Source: an uncultured Alistipes sp.
GTDB taxonomy: Bacteria; Bacteroidota; Bacteroidia; Bacteroidales; Rikenellaceae
DNA: 6,641 nucleotides
NCBI GenBank assembly: GCA_900549685.1
Contig: UROX01000142.1
Span: 1-6,641, forward strand
Direction of reading: 5' to 3'
The position numbers and the translations under genes were made by a program. Below the pieces are notes generated by a model. It saw only the letters and a list, made by a program, of their open reading frames with translations. It was not told the origin of the DNA and made no database searches. Positions 1 to 6,093 of this stretch are shown piece by piece; within the stretch, counting starts at the first letter, position 1; the number at the start of each line of letters is the position of its first letter.

Positions 1-9
1 AAAGCACCG

Positions 10-41
10 CAAAGGTAATCAAATAATTCGCTATTGGCAAA
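10..41 (-). promoter_or_regulatory. Leftward Bacteroidota-type promoter (gene lies off the window)
   Basis: Read on the minus strand, TTTG (38-41) is followed after 20 bases by TACCTTTG (10-17), an exact match to the TAnnTTTG -7 element of the Bacteroidota primary sigma factor. The spacing equals that of the other promoters here. Transcription would start within the first few bases of the window and run left, so the gene it serves is not visible. Together with the promoter at 77-107 this makes 1-121 a divergent intergenic region. The match is by eye; no transcript evidence is available. Confidence 0.6.
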
Positions 42-76
42 GATGTCGGTGTTTTAGGTGCGATTGGCGGTGACTT

Positions 77-107
77 TTTGAATATTGGTCCGAATGCTGT
101 ATCTTTC
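77..107 (+). promoter_or_regulatory. Promoter of the nucleoside kinase gene
   Basis: TTTG (77-80), 19 bases, then TATCTTTC (100-107) fits the Bacteroidota -33/-7 pattern with one mismatch in the -7 element (final C instead of G). The predicted start of transcription is near 111-115, giving a leader of roughly 60 bases before the ATG at 176. No other candidate of similar quality lies between here and the gene. Confidence 0.55.
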
Positions 108-113
108 CTTCCG

Positions 114-150
114 GATCGTCCGTGCCGCCCGACGGGAAAACGGACGCATC
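114..150 (+). promoter_or_regulatory. 5' leader hairpin of the kinase mRNA
   Basis: CGTCCGT (117-123) pairs perfectly with ACGGACG (140-146). GAT (114-116) can pair with ATC (148-150) across a one-base bulge, and CCC/GGG (128-130/134-136) can close the inside. The hairpin would sit at the extreme 5' end of the predicted transcript. It swallows the GTG at 122, which argues that translation starts at the ATG at 176. It may only protect the mRNA 5' end; a regulatory role is not shown. Confidence 0.4.
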
Positions 151-175
151 GCATTCATTCCAAAATCGTTTTTTT

Positions 176-1852
176 ATGTCCGATACCGTAAAAATTTACT
201 GTGAAAATACGGGCCGCAGCCTGTTCGTCAATCGGGGCACGACCCTGCTCGAGGTGATCGAGATCCTGTCGCTCAAAACCGAGAGCGGTCAGCCGTTTCT
301 GGCCGCGTATGTCAATAACCGGCTCAAGGAACTCGACTTCACGATCTACTCGCCCGTAACGCTCCGCTATATCGACATCACCCATTTCGAGGGCATGCGC
401 GTCTATCAGCGGACGCTGTTCTTCGTGCTGCACAAAGCCGTTGCCGATCTTTTCCCCGGCCGGAAGCTCCATATCAAACATTCCGTGGCCAAAGGGTTCT
501 ACTGCGAGATCGAGGAAATGGAGGATATGCCCGAGACCGAAATCGCCCGGATCGGCGAGCGCATGCGGGAGATCATCGCCTGCGATATTCCCATCGTGCG
601 GCAGAAAGTGCGCTCCGAAGAGGCCGAGACGATGTACGAGCAGCTGGGACTCAACGCCAAGATTTCGTTGCTCAGGACCCGTCCGCATCTTTATGTGACC
701 GTGTATCGCATGGCCGATCTGGTGGGGTATTTCTACGGATCGCTGGCCGTTTCCACAGGCTATCTCGGCGGTTTCGATCTGCATAAGTATTACAAAGGGT
801 TTCGGGTGGCCGTTCCCGTGCGGACCGATCCGACGCGTATCGAAAAACTGGTCCCGCAGGACAAGATGTTCGAGGTGTTCAACGAATTCACGCGCTGGGT
901 GGACGTTATCGGCGTGGCTTATATCGGGTCGCTCAATACTCGGATTCTCGATGGCAAGGGCGGCGACCTGATCCGGATCGCCGAGGCGTTGCACGAGAAA
1001 AGCCTCGGCCGCATCGCCGACCGGATTTTCGACCGGCATGCCGAGGGCGGGGCGAAGATCGTGCTCATTTCCGGACCGTCGTCCAGCGGCAAGACGACTT
1101 TCGCCAAACGGCTGGGTATCCAGCTCTCCATTCTGGGAATGGACCCCGTGCTGATTTCGCTGGACGACTATTTCGTGAACCGCGAACAGACGCCCCGGGA
1201 CGAGAAGGGTGATTACGACTACGAAGCGCTCGAAGCCGTCGATGTGCCCGCTTTCAACGACGACCTTTCCCGGCTGCTCCGGGGCGAGGAGGCGGAGATT
1301 CCGCGCTACAATTTCATCACCGGCGAGCGCGAGTATGTCGGACGCAAACTCCGTATGACGGATCGTTCGGTGCTGATCGTCGAAGGCATCCACGGCCTGA
1401 ACCCCAATCTCACGCCGCATATCGATCCGAAGATGAAGTTCAAGATCTACGTTTCGGCCCTCACGTCGATCGCGATGGACGACCTCAACCGGATCGCCAC
1501 GACCGACAACCGGCTGATCCGCCGCATCGTGCGCGATTACCGCACGCGCGGCAGCAATGCCGTCGATACGCTGCGTCGCTGGGAGAGCGTGCGCCGGGGC
1601 GAGGACAGGCACATCTTTCCCAATCAGGAACAGGCCGACGTGATGTTCAACTCGTCGCTGTTCTACGAGCTGGCCGTGCTCAAGGACTATGCCTGGCCGC
1701 TGCTCCGGGAGGTGCCCGATACGCTGCCCGAATTCGGTGAGGCCCGGCGTCTGCTCAAGTTCCTCGACCATTTCGTGCCGTTGGACGGGAAGGAGATTCC
1801 CCCGACTTCCATCCTGCGCGAGTTCGTCGGCGGCAGTTGTTTCGAATATTGA
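176..1852 (+). CDS. Nucleoside (uridine) kinase family protein with N-terminal TGS and ThrRS-like domains
   Basis: A 558-residue cytosolic protein, no signal peptide or membrane segment. The C-terminal half is a P-loop kinase of the uridine kinase/phosphoribulokinase family: Walker A GPSSSGKTT at 300-308, the substrate-side LDDYF at 329-333, a Walker B-like VEGIHGLN at 402-409, and an Arg-rich lid RLIRRIVRDYRTRG at 446-459. The N-terminus looks like a TGS domain (about 4-70), followed by a segment resembling the second additional (editing) domain of threonyl-tRNA synthetase (about 75-230, with KGFYCEIE near 106-113 matching the ThrRS GFYYD region). By eye, the ThrRS zinc/editing residues are replaced: the HxxxH positions are F83 and K87, and the later Cys/His pair is missing. 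Phosphorylation of uridine or cytidine is a family inference; the true substrate of these long fusions is uncertain. I chose ATG 176 because the TGS fold starts directly after it and because the GTG at 122 lies in a hairpin. It has its own promoter and no gene partner. Confidence 0.9.
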   Translation: MSDTVKIYCENTGRSLFVNRGTTLLEVIEILSLKTESGQPFLAAYVNNRLKELDFTIYSPVTLRYIDITHFEGMRVYQRTLFFVLHKAVADLFPGRKLHIKHSVAKGFYCEIEEMEDMPETEIARIGERMREIIACDIPIVRQKVRSEEAETMYEQLGLNAKISLLRTRPHLYVTVYRMADLVGYFYGSLAVSTGYLGGFDLHKYYKGFRVAVPVRTDPTRIEKLVPQDKMFEVFNEFTRWVDVIGVAYIGSLNTRILDGKGGDLIRIAEALHEKSLGRIADRIFDRHAEGGAKIVLISGPSSSGKTTFAKRLGIQLSILGMDPVLISLDDYFVNREQTPRDEKGDYDYEALEAVDVPAFNDDLSRLLRGEEAEIPRYNFITGEREYVGRKLRMTDRSVLIVEGIHGLNPNLTPHIDPKMKFKIYVSALTSIAMDDLNRIATTDNRLIRRIVRDYRTRGSNAVDTLRRWESVRRGEDRHIFPNQEQADVMFNSSLFYELAVLKDYAWPLLREVPDTLPEFGEARRLLKFLDHFVPLDGKEIPPTSILREFVGGSCFEY

Positions 1853-1900
1853 CGGAATGTAACTTTTTTCTTCGAAGGACGGCCGTTTTGTTATCGAAGG

Positions 1901-1931
1901 TTTCTATTCCACGATTAAATAGTTACCTTTG
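1901..1931 (+). promoter_or_regulatory. gcvP promoter
   Basis: TACCTTTG (1924-1931) is an exact -7 element. The -33 box is weak: TTTC at 1901-1904, 19 bases upstream. Transcription should start near 1935-1938, leaving only about 15-18 bases before the gcvP ATG at 1953. The stretch just before the ATG is A/T-rich with no Shine-Dalgarno sequence, as usual in Bacteroidota. The rest of the 1853-1952 spacer holds two small palindromes, CTTCGAAG (1870-1877) and ACGGCCGT (1879-1886), the latter followed by a short T run. I see no convincing terminator for the kinase gene. Confidence 0.65.
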
Positions 1932-1952
1932 TCTTTATAAAAATCAAAACGT

Positions 1953-4811
1953 ATGTCTCAAGATAAATTTATCGAACGCCATGTGGGTCCCGGCGAGGGC
2001 GACCTCGCGCAGATGCTTTCCGTGATCGGAACGGAGAGCGTGGATGAATTGATCGCTCAGGTCGTACCTGCCGCCATCCGGCTCAAAAAGCCGCTCGCCC
2101 TTCCGAAAGAAGGAATGAGCGAACACGAATTCGCCGTCCGCATCCGGCAGATCGGACGGAAGAACAAACTGTACCGCAGTCTGATCGGAATGGGCTATTA
2201 CGGTACGGCGACGCCTGCCGCCATTCTGCGCAACGTGTTCGAGAATCCGGCCTGGTATACGTCTTATACGCCCTATCAGGCCGAAATCTCGCAGGGACGT
2301 CTCGAGGCGCTGCTCAATTTCCAGACGGCCGTCGTTTCGATGACGGGCATGGAGGTGAGCAACTGCTCGCTGCTGGACGAGGCGACGGCTGCGGCCGAAG
2401 CCATGCTGATGATGTTCGCTCTGCGTTCGAGGGAGGCGGTGCGCGAAGGACGCAATGTGCTGTTCGTCGATGAGAATATTTTCCCGCAGACGCTCGACCT
2501 GCTGCTGACGCGCAGCGAACCGTTCGGTATCGAGATCATCTGCGACGATTTCGCCGCCTACGAGTTCTCGGGCCGGGAATTCGGAGCGCTCGTGCAGTAT
2601 CCCGCCGCCGACGGCGAGGTGCGCGATTACGACGATTTCGCCGCTGCCGCCCATAGTCGGGGCGTACTGGTGACGGCCGCCGCCGACATACTCGCTCTGG
2701 CGCTGCTCGTGCCGCCCGGCGAGTGGGGGGCCGACATCGTCGTGGGTTCGACCCAGCGTTTCGGTATCCCGATGGGCTTCGGCGGACCCCATGCCGCCTA
2801 TCTGGCCACCAAGGACGCCTACAAGCGCCACATGCCGGGCCGCATTATCGGCGTATCGGTCGATCGGCTGGGCAACAAGGCGTTGCGCATGGCGCTCCAG
2901 ATGCGCGAACAGCACATCAAGCGCGAACGGGCGACGTCCAATATCTGTACGGCCCAGGCCCTGCTGGCCTCGATGGCCGGTTTCTTCGCCGTCTATCACG
3001 GTGCCGAAGGCATCCGCCGCATCGCTCTCAATGCGCACGGCCATGCCGTAGCCGTGGCCTCCGCGTTGGAAAAACTGGGGTACGGACTGGCGACGAAAAA
3101 TTTCTTCGATACGATCGAGGTGACCGCCGATGCGGAAAAAATCCGTGCGCTGGCGCTCGAACAGCAGATCAACTTCTACTATGCGGACGAAAACCGGGTG
3201 CGGATCGCTTTCGACGAGCTTTCCACGACGGACGAGGCGAACGCTGTGATCGGTATCTTCTCCCGTGCGGCCGGCAAGAAGGCGCCCGTACTCAAGAAAA
3301 TAGACGGGCAGGACGACGATCTGCCCGCCAGCCTGCGGCGCCGCACGCCTTACCTGACCGAGTCCGTTTTCCGGAAATACCGCAGCGAGACCGATCTGAT
3401 GCGCTATATCAAAAAACTCGAACACCGCGACATCTCGCTGGCCGACAGCATGATCTCGCTCGGTTCGTGTACGATGAAGCTCAATCCGGCCGTTACGATG
3501 ATGCCGTTGAGCCTTACGGAATTCGCCGACATCCATCCGTTCGTTCCGGCCGATCAGGCCGAAGGATATATGGAGATGATCGACGAGCTGTCGGCCGATC
3601 TGGCCGCAATCACGGGATTCGCCGCCGTATCGCTCCAGCCCAATTCGGGCGCCACGGGCGAATATTCGGGCCTCATGGTGATCCGGGCCTACTACCAGAG
3701 CCGGGGACAGGGCTACCGCAACGTTGCGCTGATTCCTGCTTCGGCACACGGCACCAACCCCGCTTCGGCCGCCATGGCCGGCATGAAGACGGTGACGGTG
3801 GCCTGCGACGAACGCGGAAACATCGATATCGATGACCTGCGGGCCAAGGCCGAACAGCATGCCAGCGAGCTGTGCTGTATCATGGTGACCTATCCTTCCA
3901 CGCACGGCGTCTTCGAAAGCCGTATCCGCGAGATCGTGGATATCGTTCACGACAACGGCGGACAGGTCTATATGGACGGTGCGAACATGAACGCGCAGGT
4001 GGGCCTGACCAATCCGGGATATATCGGCGCCGACGTCTGCCACCTGAACCTGCACAAAACGTTCGCCATACCGCACGGCGGTGGTGGACCTGGCGTAGGT
4101 CCGATCTGCGTGGCCGCCCATCTGGCCGAGTTCCTGCCGGGCCATTCGATCGTCAAGACGGGAGGCGAGCGCGGCATCACTTCGGTGGCCGCCGCGCCGT
4201 TCGGCAGCGCGTCGATCCTGCCCATCACCTACGGCTATATCAAAATGCTGGGCGAGAGCGGACTGCGGCGGGCTACGGAGATGGCCATCGTCAATGCCAA
4301 TTACATGGCTTCGGCTCTCCGGGGCGAGTTCGACGTGGTCTATACCGGCGAGACGGGACGCGTGGGACACGAGATGATTCTCGACCTGCGTCATTTCCGC
4401 AAGGAGTTCGGTGTGGAATGCGCCGACATCGCACGCCGTCTGATGGACTACGGTTTCCATGCGCCGACGCTGTCGTTCCCGGTACACGAGACGCTGATGG
4501 TCGAACCGACCGAGAGCGAACCCAAGGCCGAGCTGGACCGCTTCATGCAGGCCCTTGTGCAGATCAAACGCGAGTGCGAGGAGATCCGCGATGGACAGGC
4601 TGATCCGAAAGACAATGTCGTGACGATGGCGCCGCACACTGCCGGCGAGGCCTGTGCCGACGACTGGACCCATCCCTACGGACGGGAGAAAGCCGTGTTC
4701 CCGCTCCGCTGGGTGCGGGAGAATAAGTTCTTCCCCTACGTGACCAAGATCGACGGAGGATACGGCGACCGGAACCTCTGTTGTACGAGCGGCAGTCTGT
4801 CCGAGGATTGA
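1953..4811 (+). CDS. gcvP: Glycine dehydrogenase (aminomethyl-transferring), glycine cleavage system P protein
   Basis: GcvP uses pyridoxal phosphate to decarboxylate glycine, releasing CO2 and passing the aminomethyl group to the lipoyl arm of GcvH; GcvT and Lpd complete the cycle in the cytosol. At 952 residues it is the full-length, single-chain form (E. coli about 957), not the split PA/PB form. Seen in order: N-terminal RHVGP (9-13), YTPYQAEISQGRLEAL from 105, SNCSLLDEATAAAEAM from 136, LGSCTMKLN (503-511) opening the second half, AHGTNPASAAMAGM from 598, YMDGANMNAQVGLT upstream of the PLP site, and HLNLHKTFAIPHGGGGPG, where K702 is the lysine expected to bind PLP and 709-714 is the glycine loop. 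Each half is one aminotransferase-like domain; the C-terminal half carries the active lysine. All hallmark motifs are intact, so it should be active. The start is well placed: the reading frame begins immediately after the promoter. gcvT, gcvH and lpd are not nearby. Confidence 0.98.
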   Translation: MSQDKFIERHVGPGEGDLAQMLSVIGTESVDELIAQVVPAAIRLKKPLALPKEGMSEHEFAVRIRQIGRKNKLYRSLIGMGYYGTATPAAILRNVFENPAWYTSYTPYQAEISQGRLEALLNFQTAVVSMTGMEVSNCSLLDEATAAAEAMLMMFALRSREAVREGRNVLFVDENIFPQTLDLLLTRSEPFGIEIICDDFAAYEFSGREFGALVQYPAADGEVRDYDDFAAAAHSRGVLVTAAADILALALLVPPGEWGADIVVGSTQRFGIPMGFGGPHAAYLATKDAYKRHMPGRIIGVSVDRLGNKALRMALQMREQHIKRERATSNICTAQALLASMAGFFAVYHGAEGIRRIALNAHGHAVAVASALEKLGYGLATKNFFDTIEVTADAEKIRALALEQQINFYYADENRVRIAFDELSTTDEANAVIGIFSRAAGKKAPVLKKIDGQDDDLPASLRRRTPYLTESVFRKYRSETDLMRYIKKLEHRDISLADSMISLGSCTMKLNPAVTMMPLSLTEFADIHPFVPADQAEGYMEMIDELSADLAAITGFAAVSLQPNSGATGEYSGLMVIRAYYQSRGQGYRNVALIPASAHGTNPASAAMAGMKTVTVACDERGNIDIDDLRAKAEQHASELCCIMVTYPSTHGVFESRIREIVDIVHDNGGQVYMDGANMNAQVGLTNPGYIGADVCHLNLHKTFAIPHGGGGPGVGPICVAAHLAEFLPGHSIVKTGGERGITSVAAAPFGSASILPITYGYIKMLGESGLRRATEMAIVNANYMASALRGEFDVVYTGETGRVGHEMILDLRHFRKEFGVECADIARRLMDYGFHAPTLSFPVHETLMVEPTESEPKAELDRFMQALVQIKRECEEIRDGQADPKDNVVTMAPHTAGEACADDWTHPYGREKAVFPLRWVRENKFFPYVTKIDGGYGDRNLCCTSGSLSED

Positions 4812-4976
4812 TTTCCTGTGACTTTGCGTTTCCCGTTTTCGGCCGGGCATGGGCGAGCGTGAAACGTCGCGTCGTTCCGGTGTCGGTCGGGAGAGAGGAT
4901 TGGCCGGGTTCTTGTCCTTGCGACGATGTTCGGCGACGATCTGTGCTTTTCGTACCGTCGTTCGGGAATGTCGGTT

Positions 4977-5015
4977 GGCCGGGCCGATCTTGTCGCCTGC
5001 GACATCGGACCGGCT
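4977..5015. repeat. Long imperfect inverted repeat (hairpin)
   Basis: Three stacked stems: 4977-4982 with 5010-5015 (6 pairs, one G-U), a G/A mismatch, 4984-4987 with 5005-5008 (4 pairs), a 3-base bulge at 4988-4990, and TGTCGC (4991-4996) with GCGACA (4999-5004). That is about 16 pairs in 39 bases. Only three T residues follow (5015-5017), so it is not a standard intrinsic terminator, though it may mark the 3' end of the gcvP message by blocking exonucleases. It lies 165 bases after the gcvP stop. Confidence 0.45.
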
Positions 5016-5040
5016 TTCCGGGGCCTGCTTCCGGCGGAAA

Positions 5041-5056
5041 GAAATCCTGAAATCCT
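5041..5056. repeat. Tandem GAAATCCT x2
   Basis: The octamer GAAATCCT occurs twice in direct tandem (5041-5048, 5049-5056). The second copy also begins a small hairpin, GAAATC (5049-5054) with GATTTC (5059-5064), loop CTGC. It lies about 44 bases upstream of the slyD -33 box. No function can be assigned; it may be a replication-slippage duplication. Confidence 0.35.
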
Positions 5057-5099
5057 GCGATTTCCGGAGAGGTATGGTCGCTTGTTTGTGTCAGGCGGA

Positions 5100-5130
5100 T
5101 TGGAATGACCGCAAAGATTGTTTACTTTTG
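5100..5130 (+). promoter_or_regulatory. slyD promoter
   Basis: TTG (5100-5102), 20 bases, then TACTTTTG (5123-5130), a full TAnnTTTG match: the best promoter in the window. Predicted transcription start is about 5134-5137. This matters for the annotation: the in-frame ATG at 5105 lies inside the promoter, upstream of the transcript, so it cannot be the start codon. The leader to ATG 5183 is about 47 bases. Confidence 0.7.
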
Positions 5131-5166
5131 TCCGTCTCGGGTTTCCGAGGCGATCCGGACGGACAA
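5128..5166 (+). promoter_or_regulatory. Inverted repeat overlapping the slyD -7 box and leader
   Basis: TTGTCCGT (5128-5135) is an exact inverted repeat of ACGGACAA (5159-5166), 23 bases apart. Nested inside is CTCGG (5136-5140) with CCGAG (5145-5149), loop GTTT. Because the left arm starts in the -7 element, most of the outer repeat would act at DNA level (a possible operator), while the inner hairpin would sit at the 5' end of the mRNA. A similar GTCCGT/ACGGAC pair occurs in the kinase leader (118-123/140-145). Function is inferred only. Confidence 0.35.
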
Positions 5167-5182
5167 TTTATACTCGATAAAA

Positions 5183-5752
5183 ATGAAAATAGGAGAAAAG
5201 ACATTCGTAGCGTTGAGCTATGAACTGAAAGTGGACGGCGAGACCGTCGAAACGGTAACGGCCGAACGCCCGCTGCAATTCGTATATGGAGCCGGGTTGA
5301 TGCTGCCCGCCTTCGAGGCGAAACTCGAAGGCAAACAGGCGGGCGACGAGTTCGCCTTCCGGCTCGAAGCCCCGGAGGCCTACGGCGAACTGACGCCCGA
5401 TGCCATCGTGGAACTTCCCAAAGAGGTCTTTATGATCGACGGCAAGATCGAGGACGGACTGCTGGAGGTCGGCAACCAGCTTCCCATGAGCGACAACCAG
5501 GGCAACCGGCTGGTCGGCGTCGTCAAGGAGGTCAAAGACGCTTCCGTGACGATGGATTTCAACCATCCGATGGCCGGCAAGGCGCTCGATTTTACGGGTA
5601 AGATCGTCGAAGTGCGCGAAGCTACGCCCGAAGACATGATGATGGGACACCATGCCGGCGGCTGCGGTTGCGATTGCGGCTGCGGCGAAGGAGGCGAATG
5701 CGGCGACGGCTGCGGCGACCACCAGCACGGCGGTTGCGGTTGCGGCTGCTGA
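5183..5752 (+). CDS. slyD: FKBP-type peptidyl-prolyl cis-trans isomerase, SlyD family
   Basis: A 189-residue cytosolic prolyl isomerase/chaperone, a length typical of SlyD (E. coli 196). The FKBP domain is split, as in all SlyD proteins: residues 1 to about 70 include YGAGLMLPAFEAKLEGKQAG (35-54) and APEAYGEL (63-70). The insert-in-flap chaperone domain follows at about 72-125 (PKEVF 79-83, VGNQLPM 96-102). The fold closes with DFNHPMAGKALDF (125-137) and IVEVREAT (141-148). The tail from 155 to the end is a metal-binding sequence of 9 Cys and 4 His separated mostly by Gly, comparable in position to the His/Cys-rich tail that lets E. coli SlyD bind nickel. Here Cys dominates, so zinc, copper or nickel binding are all possible. 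Start: M at 5183 begins the conserved fold and lies downstream of the promoter; the longer in-frame option from 5105 adds 26 non-conserved residues and would start upstream of the mRNA. Monocistronic: own promoter, own terminator. Confidence 0.93.
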   Translation: MKIGEKTFVALSYELKVDGETVETVTAERPLQFVYGAGLMLPAFEAKLEGKQAGDEFAFRLEAPEAYGELTPDAIVELPKEVFMIDGKIEDGLLEVGNQLPMSDNQGNRLVGVVKEVKDASVTMDFNHPMAGKALDFTGKIVEVREATPEDMMMGHHAGGCGCDCGCGEGGECGDGCGDHQHGGCGCGC

Positions 5753-5767
5753 TCGACCGAACGGTAT

Positions 5768-5812
5768 CGGCGGCGGGCACGGTTCGAATCGTGTCCGCCG
5801 CCGTTGTTTTTG
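5768..5812 (+). terminator. Rho-independent terminator of slyD
   Basis: The 14-base arm at 5768-5781 pairs completely with 5790-5803 (one G-U), loop GTTCGAAT, followed by TTGTTTTTG (5804-5812). It begins 15 bases after the slyD stop codon. The GC-rich stem with a T run on one side only indicates termination of + strand transcription. It is the one clear intrinsic terminator in the window. Confidence 0.85.
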
Positions 5813-5911
5813 CCGGGAGACGATTCCTGGGCTCCGCCGACCCGGAGGCCCGCACGATGCAGTATTCGTTCGCGCTTGTTCGCCGGGAGGGGCGTATGAA
5901 GGTCGGGTTTG

Positions 5912-5969
5912 AAACGAAAAATGTCGCCGGAGGATTTTCCGGTTCTCTTTCTGCCGGATGTTTTCGTTT
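5912..5969. repeat. 9-bp inverted repeat with inner CCGG pairing
   Basis: AAACGAAAA (5912-5920) is an exact inverted repeat of TTTTCGTTT (5961-5969). Inside, CCGG (5927-5930) can pair with CCGG (5954-5957) across an asymmetric internal loop, giving a 58-base stem-loop. Some such matches are expected by chance in this length, so it is listed as a structure only. Confidence 0.3.
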
Positions 5970-6022
5970 GATAGGGACGATATGCTTCGATATACCGGCG
6001 TGTCTGCCCGTCTTTTAGTCTT

Positions 6023-6054
6023 CCGCGACCATGGATCGAGGTCGCGGGTGTTTC
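6023..6054 (+). terminator. Terminator-like hairpin in the tail region
   Basis: CCGCGACC (6023-6030) pairs with GGTCGCGG (6040-6047), loop of 9, followed by GTGTTTCTT. The T run is interrupted, so it is weaker than the slyD terminator. It points to + strand transcription. It lies 236 bases past the slyD terminator, so it would be either a backup for read-through or the end of a small unannotated transcript, for which I see no promoter. Confidence 0.35.
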
Positions 6055-6093
6055 TTCCATTTATTTTCGCGGGGAGCTTGGGAAAAGCCATTC

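Larger units (their letters stand above)
4812..5099. other. GC-rich intergenic region between gcvP and slyD, no gene supported
   Basis: About 290 bases with no reading frame that looks like a protein; the short open frames here are rich in Arg/Gly/Ser and have no promoter or start context. By my own count of 4861-5040 the + strand is A 21, C 48, G 65, T 46, so G+T is about 62%. It contains the hairpin at 4977-5015, a second short inverted repeat CTTTCCG/CGGAAAG (5014-5020/5035-5041) and a tandem octamer at 5041-5056. No classical hairpin-plus-T-run terminator for gcvP is visible. Confidence 0.6.

Noticed and set aside
122..175. GTG at 122 as the kinase start, adding 18 residues
   Set aside because: The GTG lies in the stem of a strong leader hairpin, close to the predicted transcript start, and the extra residues do not resemble the TGS fold that begins right after ATG 176.
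155..1771. 538-residue open frame on the minus strand opposite the kinase gene
   Set aside because: Same mirror effect, in register with the kinase codons; no recognisable protein family and no promoter.
1853..1952. Glycine riboswitch upstream of gcvP
   Set aside because: The spacer is 100 bases with the promoter at its 3' end; no conserved riboswitch core is visible and the leader is too short.
2723..3835. 370-residue + strand frame inside gcvP
   Set aside because: Out-of-frame shadow of gcvP, Arg/Gly-rich and without any domain; no promoter or start context.
1944..4850. 968-residue open frame on the minus strand opposite gcvP
   Set aside because: It is in register with gcvP codons and exists because gcvP lacks TTA, CTA and TCA. 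Its composition (His/Arg/Gly/Val-rich) shows no domain, while the sense strand is an unmistakable GcvP.
4849..5223. 124-residue + strand open frame in the gcvP-slyD spacer, running into slyD
   Set aside because: No promoter, no start context and Arg/Ser-rich composition; it overlaps the slyD promoter and the slyD start in another frame.
5779..5795. GGTTCGAATC, which resembles a tRNA T-loop
   Set aside because: The flanking bases pair as the slyD terminator and not as a 5-bp T stem with a 7-base loop, and there are no acceptor, D or anticodon arms around it.
5668..6018. 116-residue + strand open frame over the slyD tail and terminator
   Set aside because: Its N-terminus is the frameshifted Cys-codon repeat (Arg/Leu run) and it reads through the terminator hairpin; no protein likeness.
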